Assembly: GCF_938030815.1 (NCBI RefSeq)
Contig: NZ_CALHII010000192.1
Span: 1 to 20,245, forward strand
Direction: 5' to 3'
Origin: an uncultured Campylobacter sp.
Lineage (GTDB): Bacteria; Campylobacterota; Campylobacteria; Campylobacterales; Campylobacteraceae
Length of the DNA stretch: 20,245 bases
Numbering within the stretch: position 1 is the stretch's first letter; each line of letters starts with the position of its first letter. Under the pieces are notes generated by a model. The model made no database searches and was not told the DNA's origin. It saw only the letters and a list, made by a program, of their open reading frames with translations. The position numbers were made by a program, and so were the translations under genes. This document shows positions 14,343 through 20,107 of the stretch, one piece after another.

Positions 14343-15401
14343 ATGCCAAATTTCCAAACCACTCTGCTTTTTGATCTCGATGGTACACTCATAGACTCCA
14401 CGCCCGCGATATTAGATGGTTTTCATTATGCATTTGCGCATTTGGGCGCCGTAGACCCTAGCGATGAAGCGATTAAAAAGCTTATCGGGCATCCGTTAGA
14501 AGTGATGTTTGAACGTCTAGGTGTGACGCGCGATGTGCAGGATTTCGTGCTCGCCTACAAACAGCGATACGCGCAGACTTTTTTGGATCAGACCGTTCTG
14601 CTAAGCGGTGCGTTCGAGACGGTTCGTGCGGCGAGCGAGTTTGCAAATTTAGGCGTCGTAACGACCAAGACGTCGAAATTTTCTAAAATTTTATTGCAGC
14701 ATCTGGGTATTGCGGAATTTTTCGGCACCATCGTCGGGCGAGAGGACGTAAAATATCCCAAACCAAGCGCCGAACCGATCTTAAAGGCGCTCGAAAATTT
14801 AGGAATTTGCGGCGCGAACGCTAGCCAAAGCCCGCATGCGGCTCGCGGTAAAACTCACGACGCGACTGCCGATAAAAATACAAGTGCTACTAACAGGAGT
14901 ACGATTTTGAGTGAAATTCCGCCATCCGATCTACCGAGTATTCTTGCGCTTGATCCTGATCCTAGCAAAGTTTACGAGCAAAATTTAAGCAGCATCGCGA
15001 GTCAAAATTCTGATAGAATTTCGTTTAAAAATTTAAGCGAAGTAAAGAGCGATAGACATGAGGCTGGCGATAAGAGCCAAAAGAGCGGTATCGGCATCGA
15101 GGGCGAGAGCTATAAAAGCGGTGCGCGCGGCAGTAAAATTTATGATGCGCATGAGCTAAATTCCACTCCTTGCTATGACAAAATTTGCAGCAACGAAATC
15201 CTGTCTTCTGTTAGCAAAAATATCTTTATGATCGGCGATACGTCGCTTGACGCCATTTCGGCAAAGTCGGCAGCGGTGCGAAGCGTGGGCGTAAGCTGCG
15301 GTTACAGCAGTGCCTCGGAGTTACGGGCGCATTTTGAGTTCGTATGCGCGGACGCAAAAGAGGCGGTTGAGCTGATACGCGAAATTTCATCAAAATTTTA
15401 G
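14343..15401 (+). CDS. HAD-family phosphatase (phosphoglycolate-phosphatase-like) with a large internal insert
   Basis: This is a haloacid-dehalogenase hydrolase of the Gph type. Motif I is LLFDLDGTLIDST (nucleophile Asp11, Asp13), motif II VVTTKTS, motif III Lys in KYPKPSAEPILKALENLGI, and motif IV MIGDTSLDAISAKSA (Asp299 in GD). A helical cap follows motif I. Motifs III and IV normally lie close together, but here about 140 residues separate them (about 156-294; 14808-15224). The insert is polar and low in hydrophobics, rich in Ser, Asn, Lys and Asp, and matches no domain I know. The enzyme is 352 residues instead of the usual ~215. All catalytic residues survive, so it may be active; the exact substrate is unknown. 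No good ribosome-binding site precedes ATG 14343, which lies only 21 bases after the cadF terminator. C. jejuni keeps a HAD gene here too. Confidence 0.88.
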   Translation: MPNFQTTLLFDLDGTLIDSTPAILDGFHYAFAHLGAVDPSDEAIKKLIGHPLEVMFERLGVTRDVQDFVLAYKQRYAQTFLDQTVLLSGAFETVRAASEFANLGVVTTKTSKFSKILLQHLGIAEFFGTIVGREDVKYPKPSAEPILKALENLGICGANASQSPHAARGKTHDATADKNTSATNRSTILSEIPPSDLPSILALDPDPSKVYEQNLSSIASQNSDRISFKNLSEVKSDRHEAGDKSQKSGIGIEGESYKSGARGSKIYDAHELNSTPCYDKICSNEILSSVSKNIFMIGDTSLDAISAKSAAVRSVGVSCGYSSASELRAHFEFVCADAKEAVELIREISSKF

Positions 15402-15504
15402 GTGCAATAAAGCGAATTTTTTCTAGCTTCAATGCGCTATTTTTGCAAATACTTAGAAGTGAACCCGCGCCCGAAATTTAAAATTCGAAATTCCAATTAA
15501 TTTT

Positions 15505-15870
15505 GCGTTTTAAACAGTGCGCGATATAAATTTACCCGCGCTATTTAGCTGGAAAGCAAGGCGCTTTCTAAGTGTTCAAACGATGCGCGGAGTTTAATTT
15601 CGCACATTTCTGCTCTGGTCTAGCAAATAGCCTGTGCTGAACTAACAATGTACGGGAATATTTCACTTTGTCCATAGTACTTGATCTGATTCGTTTAATG
15701 TTCGGTATTAACGACGTATAGGAAAATTTTGCTACCTTGAGTAATTGTGCTCTATTCACTTTAGGTTTGTATTAACACAATGTACTGGAAAATCTTGCCG
15801 TAGCCAAATTTTACGTAATTTTGCAATGTCTTTTGAGTTTGCGAACGGCCTTTGCAAGAAATTTAATGTA
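15505..15870. repeat. Degenerate tandem array, period about 65 bp
   Basis: Aligned by eye, a core of the form TTTnnGTTyrnnTAAC-n(3-6)-GTrCnGGAAAAT recurs with its AAC box anchored near 15512, 15578, 15643, 15709, 15773 and 15843. Spacings are 66, 65, 66, 64 and 70. The best pairs are 15709 with 15773 (TATTAAC ... GGAAAAT-TTGC in both) and 15512 with 15578 (AAAC, TGCGCG, AATTT). About 25 bases between cores are less alike. Copies are far too diverged for an active CRISPR. AT-rich word bias may inflate the likeness. Confidence 0.4.
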
Positions 15871-16060
15871 AGCTTCGCGCCTAAATTTTGGTTTTAATTT
15901 TAGTTCATACCCCCGTCATTTAATCGTGATAAATTATATGCTACGCTTGCGGCGAGTACTAAACGATATATGTTTTGAGGTGGGTTCATGCGCTAAAATT
16001 TCATCCTGTGACAAATAAGCTCGCAAAGGCGTAAATATAGGATAAACTAGCCAAATTTTA
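15871..16060. other. Spacer before an orphan terminator; possible small RNA
   Basis: I see no coding region between the HAD gene and the tRNA (15402-16250). This part ends in a strong plus-strand terminator at 16061. GATAAATTATATG at 15928-15940 is a possible promoter box, reading TATAAT on the minus strand and a weaker TTATAT on the plus strand. A plus-strand transcript of roughly 110-150 bases would then end at the terminator. I do not recognise tmRNA, SRP RNA, RNase P or 6S signatures in it. Confidence 0.3.
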
Positions 16061-16092
16061 AAATTTAGCTCCGCGGCGAGCTAAATTTTTTT
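16061..16092 (+). terminator. Rho-independent terminator without an upstream gene
   Basis: An 11-bp perfect stem AAATTTAGCTC / GAGCTAAATTT with loop CGCGGC continues into a run of seven T. It is plus-strand oriented and 660 bases past the nearest upstream CDS. Confidence 0.8.
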
Positions 16093-16229
16093 ATCGGAGC
16101 CTGTGAAAACAGCGTTAGCTTTTGCGTTTTAATTTTATAGTTTCGGCGCAGCAGGGCTTTAAATTTAATCTAAAATTTTACAAAATTTTAAAATTCCACC
16201 CGCTCTTATGCTTTTTTAAAGCAAAATTC

Positions 16230-16237
16230 TATAAAAT
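16230..16237 (+). promoter_or_regulatory. -10 region of the tRNA-Gln promoter (predicted)
   Basis: TATAAAAT contains TATAAA and TAAAAT and ends 13 bases before the mature tRNA 5' end. A T/A-rich run (CTTTTTTAAAG) lies upstream. Confidence 0.45.
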
Positions 16238-16250
16238 ACCGCTTCCGCAA

Positions 16251-16324
16251 TGGGCTATCGTCTAATGGCAGGACAACAAACTCTGGATTTGTGAATATAG
16301 GTTCGACCCCTATTAGCCCATCCA
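16251..16324 (+). tRNA. tRNA-Gln (anticodon CTG)
   Basis: A complete cloverleaf of 74 bases with encoded CCA. The acceptor TGGGCTA/TAGCCCA has U1-A72, typical of tRNA-Gln. The D arm is GTCT/GGAC. The anticodon stem ACAAA/TTTGT closes the loop CTCTGGA, which places CTG at 16283-16285 to read CAG codons. The variable loop has four bases, and the T arm is ATAGG-TTCGACC-CCTAT. The discriminator is T. Many AT-rich Campylobacter have only the TTG isoacceptor as far as I recall, so a CTG species fits this higher-GC genome. Charging in Campylobacter is expected through Glu-tRNA-Gln and GatCAB. Confidence 0.95.
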
Positions 16325-16468
16325 CCCGAATTTTAATTTCCTTTATCATGCTAGTTTTTGAAATTATTTTACGCGGCGCCTTTGCAGATAGTGGCAGCAT
16401 TCGCCGGCTAAAGCAAATTGCGTCGAGCCATAAAATAGGCAAAATTTTAGCGAGCTAATAAGTAAGTT

Positions 16469-16484
16469 GCCGCTTTAAAGCGGC
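16469..16484 (-). terminator. Short palindrome after the DUF411 gene
   Basis: GCCGCTTTAAAGCGGC is a perfect 16-base palindrome (5-bp stem with a TTTAAA loop). It starts 3 bases past the minus-strand stop. There is no clear T run on the minus strand (AACTTACTTA follows), so it is a weak terminator at best. Confidence 0.4.
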
Positions 16485-16487
16485 GGA

Positions 16488-16949
16488 TTATTTGATTTTT
16501 TCTTTGCCTTTGTAAGTGGCGATGTTTTGATACGAGCCATCCTTTTTAAACGCTACCACATCATAGACCTCGGGCTGTGAGCCTTGCTCCATACCTGGCG
16601 CTTCTAGCGGCATGCCAGGCACTGCTATGCCGATGACGTCTTTAGGCTTATTTTTTAGTAGCGTGCGGATCTCACCTGCTGGCATATGTCCTTCGACTAC
16701 ATACCCGTCTATGATCGCGGTGTGGCAGCTAGCGAGCTCCAGCGGAAGTTTGAGCTCATTCTTCTTCTGGATAAGCGGCTCATCGGCCAGCGAAATCATC
16801 TCGACTTCAAAGCCATTTTGCTCCATATATTTTGCCCAGTTGTGGCAACAGCCGCAGCTCTTGCCGTGATAGACCTTGATGTGTTCACTCGCCGCCGCAT
16901 AGCTACCTAATGCCGCTAAAAGCGCACCTACAAATAAAATTTTCTTCAT
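16488..16949 (-). CDS. DUF411 family periplasmic metal-binding protein
   Basis: This 153-residue exported protein has a signal peptide at about 1-20 (MKKILFVGALLAALGSYAAA). The mature part begins like a thioredoxin-fold strand, IKVYHGKSCGCCHNW. It carries the DUF411 metal site Cys32-Gly-Cys34-Cys35-His36. A second pair, Cys75-His76 (LASCHTAII), and His88 in VEGHMPAGEI follow. The PGMPLEAPGMEQG segment is also characteristic. DUF411 proteins are associated with copper and silver handling in other bacteria, so a periplasmic copper-binding role is likely but not shown. GGAG lies 8 bases before the ATG on the minus strand. A perfect TATAAT and an adjoining dyad lie upstream. The neighbouring lipoprotein on the same strand is separated by a hairpin, so this is probably a single-gene transcript. 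Confidence 0.9.
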   Translation of the reverse strand: MKKILFVGALLAALGSYAAASEHIKVYHGKSCGCCHNWAKYMEQNGFEVEMISLADEPLIQKKNELKLPLELASCHTAIIDGYVVEGHMPAGEIRTLLKNKPKDVIGIAVPGMPLEAPGMEQGSQPEVYDVVAFKKDGSYQNIATYKGKEKIK

Positions 16950-16977
16950 ATTTTACTCCAGTGATTAAAAGTCCTCG

Positions 16978-16997
16978 ATTATACAATACGTATAGTA
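16978..16997 (-). promoter_or_regulatory. Promoter of the DUF411 gene with overlapping dyad
   Basis: On the minus strand TATAAT (16983-16978) lies 28 bases before the start codon. TACAATACGTATAGTA at 16982-16997 is a 16-base dyad with one mismatched pair, centred on ACGT. It fills most of the -35/-10 spacer. This is a plausible operator for a metal-responsive regulator, but no known box is recognised. Confidence 0.4.
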
Positions 16998-17060
16998 AAT
17001 TTTTAAGAGCGAACCGTAGGATTTTAAGATTAGATTTGGTGAAGCGGTACCCGCTCGTAA

Positions 17061-17092
17061 GCCGAAATTTTACGAAATTTTAAAATTTCGGC
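17061..17092 (-). terminator. Hairpin after the lipoprotein gene
   Basis: GCCGAAATTTT / AAAATTTCGGC is an 11-bp perfect stem with a 10-base loop, 25 bases past the minus-strand stop. It has the AAATTTT core seen in the hairpins at 2767 and 4544, and no separate T tail. Confidence 0.5.
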
Positions 17093-17117
17093 GTCGCGGA
17101 TAAAGCGGATAAATTGG

Positions 17118-17546
17118 TTATAGGCACTGAGAGAGTGCTGATTTGATAGCGGATTTTGATACGTAGCCTTCCGAGTCGCTGGTAAGTGATACGTCGCAGC
17201 CTGGCTTATAGTTTTTCCAGGTGTAGATGTTACCATTGTCTTCGGTTGTTTTGATGGAGTCTGGCTGTTTATTCCACGCAGAAATTACTTGGTTGATATG
17301 AAATGCATCGCTGCGATCTTTCGGCGCATTAGTCATACCTGTGCTGTCGGGCAAGGTCGTTTCGACCATATCGGTGGTGCCTGCGGTGGAAACCTCTTGG
17401 ACTTTATCATTTACGCCGCCGATATTTGTTTTGCTGCTTTGGGATTTTGTTTGATTGCGTACTCCGCTTGGTTCGTTGGATATATTCCAGTTGGAACAAC
17501 CGATAAAAAATACCGCTGCTACGAGCGCAGCTATTAAATTTCTCAT
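17118..17546 (-). CDS. Small putative lipoprotein, unknown function
   Basis: From the ATG at 17546 this is 142 residues; AAGGAG is 7 bases upstream, which is better than the in-frame start 15 bases earlier. The N-terminus MRNLIAALVAAVFFIGCSNW is a lipoprotein signal with Cys17 in a lipobox. A flexible stretch rich in Ser, Thr, Asn and Lys follows (about 20-75). The compact C-terminal part has a pattern of small BamE-like lipoproteins: VISAWNKQPDSI, then DNGNIYTWKNYKPGCDVSL, then SDSEGYVSKSAI and a final Cys. The two C-terminal cysteines could form a disulphide. The BamE-like reading rests on this pattern only. I do not recognise the family. A TGCTACTAT extended -10 lies just upstream, so it has its own promoter, divergent from rplU. 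Confidence 0.75.
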   Translation of the reverse strand: MRNLIAALVAAVFFIGCSNWNISNEPSGVRNQTKSQSSKTNIGGVNDKVQEVSTAGTTDMVETTLPDSTGMTNAPKDRSDAFHINQVISAWNKQPDSIKTTEDNGNIYTWKNYKPGCDVSLTSDSEGYVSKSAIKSALSQCL

Positions 17547-17574
17547 AAAATTCTCCTTCAAAAATTTCGTTGCG

Positions 17575-17583
17575 ATAGTAGCA
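17575..17583 (-). promoter_or_regulatory. Extended -10 promoter of the lipoprotein gene (predicted)
   Basis: On the minus strand TGCTACTAT (TGn plus TACTAT) lies 28 bases before the start codon. Confidence 0.4.
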
Positions 17584-17678
17584 CATTTATCTTTAGTTTA
17601 AAATAAATCCGAGCCCTTCAAATTTGAAATTTCCTAGGAATTTTGCGAGGCGTTTCAGTAGGAATTTATAAAATTTCG

Positions 17679-17684
17679 GATAAT
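17679..17684 (+). promoter_or_regulatory. Possible -10 of the rplU-rpmA promoter
   Basis: GATAAT differs from TATAAT at one base and gives a leader of about 75 bases before rplU. TATAAAAT at 17667-17674 is an alternative. The leader contains GGC-AAAT-GCC followed by five T, which is too short to call an attenuator. Confidence 0.3.
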
Positions 17685-17765
17685 ATTCAAAGTTTCATAC
17701 CAAACGGGCTTTTAAATTTTGCACGGCAAATGCCTTTTTGGCTACCAAATTTTAAAGGATTTTTG

Positions 17766-18074
17766 ATGTATGCTATCATCAAACACGGCGGCAAGCAGTA
17801 TAAGGTCGAAGAGGGCAACTACCTAAATTTAGACCATTTTAATGCTGAGCCGAAAGCAAAGCTCGAACTTAGCGAAGTTTTAGCGCTAAACGACGGCGAG
17901 TTAAAGGTAGGAGCACCGTTTGTAAAGGGTGCCAAGGTGGTTTTGGAGGTCGTTTGCGAAGGCAAGGATAAAAAAGTCGTTATCTTCAAAAAACGCAGAC
18001 GTAAAGATTCAAAAGTAAAACGCGGCTTCAGACGCCAATACACCCGCGTCAAAGTCGTTTCGATTAACGCATAA
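17766..18074 (+). CDS. rplU: 50S ribosomal protein L21
   Basis: This 102-residue large-subunit protein binds 23S rRNA. It starts at ATG 17766, with AAAGGA at 17754-17759; the frame is open further upstream but the family begins MYAIIKHGGKQYKVEEG. The conserved tail KVVIFKKRRRKDSKVKRGFRRQYTRVKV is complete. It is the first gene of the standard rplU-rpmA pair, which leads into obgE in many bacteria. Confidence 0.97.
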   Translation: MYAIIKHGGKQYKVEEGNYLNLDHFNAEPKAKLELSEVLALNDGELKVGAPFVKGAKVVLEVVCEGKDKKVVIFKKRRRKDSKVKRGFRRQYTRVKVVSINA

Positions 18075-18084
18075 AGGATAGAAA

Positions 18085-18342
18085 ATGGCACACAAAAAAG
18101 GTCAAGGCTCAACCCAAAATAATAGAGATTCCATCGGACGCCGCTTAGGCGTCAAAAAATTCGGCGGCGAGTTCGTTCGCGCGGGCAACATCATCATTCG
18201 CCAGCGCGGCACTGCGACGCACCCGGGCTGCAACGTAGGCATGGGTATCGATCACACGATTTTCGCGCTGATCGACGGCGTCGTAAAATTTGAGCGAAAA
18301 GATAAAAATCGCAAAAAAGTGTCGGTTTATCCAGCTGTGTAA
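18085..18342 (+). CDS. rpmA: 50S ribosomal protein L27
   Basis: This 85-residue protein has an N-terminus that reaches the peptidyl-transferase centre. It starts MAHKKGQGSTQNNRDSIG directly, with no cleavable N-terminal extension of the Firmicutes kind. Conserved blocks are RRLGVKKFGGEFV, GNIIIRQRGT and DHTIFALIDGVVKFE. The loop between them reads THPGCNVGMGIDHT, where THAGNNVGMGKDHT is the form I expect in Campylobacter; Cys replaces an Asn. AAAGGATAG precedes the start. It lies 10 bases after rplU and is followed by a GC-rich terminator. Confidence 0.97.
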   Translation: MAHKKGQGSTQNNRDSIGRRLGVKKFGGEFVRAGNIIIRQRGTATHPGCNVGMGIDHTIFALIDGVVKFERKDKNRKKVSVYPAV

Positions 18343-18359
18343 TTACCGCTAAAATCTTC

Positions 18360-18380
18360 GGGGGCGCAAGCCCCTCTTTT
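18360..18380 (+). terminator. Rho-independent terminator after rpmA
   Basis: GGGGC-GCAA-GCCCC, extended by a G-T pair and followed by CTTTT, lies 18 bases past the rpmA stop. It separates rplU-rpmA from obgE. Confidence 0.8.
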
Positions 18381-18421
18381 AAAATTTCATCCATTTAAAA
18401 ATTATCTTCAACTCATTTGGC

Positions 18422-18427
18422 TATAAT
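18422..18427 (+). promoter_or_regulatory. -10 element for obgE
   Basis: A perfect TATAAT (in GGCTATAATTGC) lies 25 bases before the obgE ATG and after the rpmA terminator, so obgE probably has its own start of transcription. No -35 is evident. Confidence 0.55.
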
Positions 18428-18452
18428 TGCCGTTTTAAATTTAAGGATAGCT

Positions 18453-19508
18453 ATGTTCATAGACAGCGTAAAATTTAACGTCAGATCAGGGGACGGCGGC
18501 GCAGGTTGCGTCAGCTTCCGCCGCGAAAAATTCGTCATCTTGGGCGGTCCTGACGGCGGCGACGGCGGCGACGGCGGCGACGTATATTTCAGAGTCGATA
18601 AAAACTCCCACACCCTCTCATCCTACAAGGGCAAGCGTGAGTTTAAAGCGCAAAATGGCGCGCCCGGCGAGGGTCGCAAAAAGACGGGCAAAAGCGGCGA
18701 GGATCTCTATCTCATCGTCCCTCCAGGCACCAGCGTTTACGACGAGGACAGCGGCGAGCTGGTGCTTGATATGCTAAATGACGGCGAGACGAGGCTGTTT
18801 TTAAAAGGCGGCAAAGGCGGGCTTGGCAACGTACACTTTAAAAGCTCGATCAACCAAGCCCCCGAATACGCACAAAAAGGCCTAGAGGGGCAGACACGTG
18901 AGGTGAGATTGGAGCTAAAACTCATCGCCGACGTTGGGCTCGTAGGCTTTCCAAACGTGGGCAAAAGCACGCTAATCTCGACCATTTCAAACGCCAAACC
19001 CCAGATCGCAAACTACGAGTTTACCACGCTCACGCCAAAGCTCGGCCTCGTCGAGGTTGACGAATATAGCGGCTTTGTCATGGCCGATATCCCGGGCATC
19101 ACCCTTGGCGCAAGCGAAGGGCGCGGGCTTGGCGTGCAGTTTTTAAAACACGTCGAGCGCACGAAAATTTTACTTTTTATGCTTGATCTTGCGAATTATC
19201 GCAGCCTTGAGGAGCAGTTTGACGCGCTGCGGGCCGAGACGGCGAAATTTTCAGAGGGGCTTGCAAAAAGAGACTACGCTATCGCTCTAACTCGCGCGGA
19301 CGCGGCCGAAAATTTGCAGGAAAAATTTGACGCGTTTTTGTCGCATTTGGGGCTCGCGGGCACGGCGGACGAGATGAAATTTAAGCAAGATATTTATGAA
19401 TTTGACGCTGCCAAGCCGTTTTTTGTGATGCCGATATCCTCGGCGACTGGGCAAAATATAAACGAGCTAAAATTTAACCTGCTTGAGCTGCTTAAAAAGG
19501 AGCTGTAG
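18453..19508 (+). CDS. obgE: Obg GTPase, ribosome-assembly factor
   Basis: The protein has 351 residues from ATG 18453, with AAGGA at 18443-18447. The glycine-rich Obg fold is complete (FNVRSGDGGAGCVSFRREKF, GGPDGGDGGDGGDV, GGKGGLGNVHFKSSINQAP). The G domain has G1 GFPNVGKST (165-173), the switch I region FTTLTPKLG, G3 DIPG (212-215), GRGLGVQFLKHVERT and G5-like ISSATGQN. The G4 guanine-specificity motif, normally NKxD, reads Thr280-Arg-Ala-Asp283, which is worth noting. Obg acts late in 50S assembly and in stress control. C. jejuni has proB next; here an EF-hand gene follows instead. Confidence 0.96.
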   Translation: MFIDSVKFNVRSGDGGAGCVSFRREKFVILGGPDGGDGGDGGDVYFRVDKNSHTLSSYKGKREFKAQNGAPGEGRKKTGKSGEDLYLIVPPGTSVYDEDSGELVLDMLNDGETRLFLKGGKGGLGNVHFKSSINQAPEYAQKGLEGQTREVRLELKLIADVGLVGFPNVGKSTLISTISNAKPQIANYEFTTLTPKLGLVEVDEYSGFVMADIPGITLGASEGRGLGVQFLKHVERTKILLFMLDLANYRSLEEQFDALRAETAKFSEGLAKRDYAIALTRADAAENLQEKFDAFLSHLGLAGTADEMKFKQDIYEFDAAKPFFVMPISSATGQNINELKFNLLELLKKEL

Positions 19509-19634
19509 GCTGCGCTAAAAGCCGCGTCGCAGAGGGCTTTGCAAACGCAGGCCTTAAGCGCGTCCGAATATGTGGGTAAATTTTGTATTTATCGCTCGCA
19601 AACGCCGCAAAAAGATAAAATTTAAGAAGGCGAA

Positions 19635-19976
19635 ATGAATAAAATTTTTATTCTAGTATTTTTATGCTTCGGCGCATACGGTTGCGATCCCGCCGATCCG
19701 GTGCCAAATTTTATGGACTTTAACGACAAGGATCATGACGGCGCGCTGAGCTTGCAGGAGTGGATGGCGAGCGAGGTGCCGTCCGGACTGAAAGTAGAGC
19801 TAAATTTGCGCTCAGGCCCAGAATTTAAGAGGTTGGACGCTAATCATGACGGCAAGATTAGCCTAAATGAGCTGGGAGCGAAACCCTCTGCAAAGATTTA
19901 TTGGTCCGAAGATCCGTGCGCTTTTTGGCCTTGGAAGGATCAAGGCGGAGATGAAAATCAATCCGCCGTCAAATAA
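19635..19976 (+). CDS. Small EF-hand putative lipoprotein
   Basis: This 113-residue exported protein has a hydrophobic N-terminus MNKIFILVFLCFGAYGCD that fits a lipoprotein signal with Cys17. The lipobox (AYGC) is loose, and Asp at +2 would favour the inner membrane under the E. coli rule. Two canonical 12-residue EF-hand loops follow: DKDHDGALSLQE (31-42) and DANHDGKISLNE (68-79). Both have acidic or Asn ligands at 1, 3 and 5, Gly at 6 and Glu at 12, so two calcium ions could bind. The tail is Trp-rich (YWSEDPCAFWPWKD) with one Cys, then Gln/Asn-rich. AGAAGG lies 7 bases before the ATG. It sits between obgE and fmt, where C. jejuni has proB. The role is unknown. Confidence 0.85.
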   Translation: MNKIFILVFLCFGAYGCDPADPVPNFMDFNDKDHDGALSLQEWMASEVPSGLKVELNLRSGPEFKRLDANHDGKISLNELGAKPSAKIYWSEDPCAFWPWKDQGGDENQSAVK

Positions 19977-20010
19977 GCGCGAAAAACGGCGATAATGCCG
20001 CCTTTTGCGC
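19977..20010 (+). terminator. Possible terminator after the EF-hand gene
   Basis: Directly after the stop, GCGC ... AAAA ... CGGC can pair with GCCG ... TTTT ... GCGC around the loop GATAAT, with small internal bulges. The core CGGC/GCCG is only 4 bp, and the TTTT lies two bases past it. Confidence 0.4.
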
Positions 20011-20107
20011 GGGGTTTGGCTTGTGCGACGCGTATAAATTTTACTTCGCACGGTCGGCGCCCGTGTGATCGCTCGCGCCGCGATTTGGCTAAATTTAAAG
20101 GAAAAGA

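Noticed and set aside
15568..15759. Minus-strand open frame of 63 codons in the repeat region
   Set aside because: It spans the 65-bp array, whose period is not a multiple of three, and has no plausible start signals.
15505..15870. Functional CRISPR array
   Set aside because: The repeat cores differ at many positions, no cas gene is present, and no leader is recognised.
16206..16442. Minus-strand open frame of 78 codons
   Set aside because: It runs across the whole tRNA-Gln gene.
17711..17735. Attenuator in the rplU leader
   Set aside because: The stem is only 3 bp (GGC/GCC); the five T alone are not enough.
17643..17765. Longer rplU N-terminus starting at 17643
   Set aside because: L21 begins at MYAIIKHGGKQY; the upstream part covers the promoter and leader.
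18552..18581. Perfect 9-bp tandem repeat in obgE
   Set aside because: It encodes the GGDGGDGGD stretch conserved in Obg proteins including E. coli, so it is structural rather than a contingency repeat.
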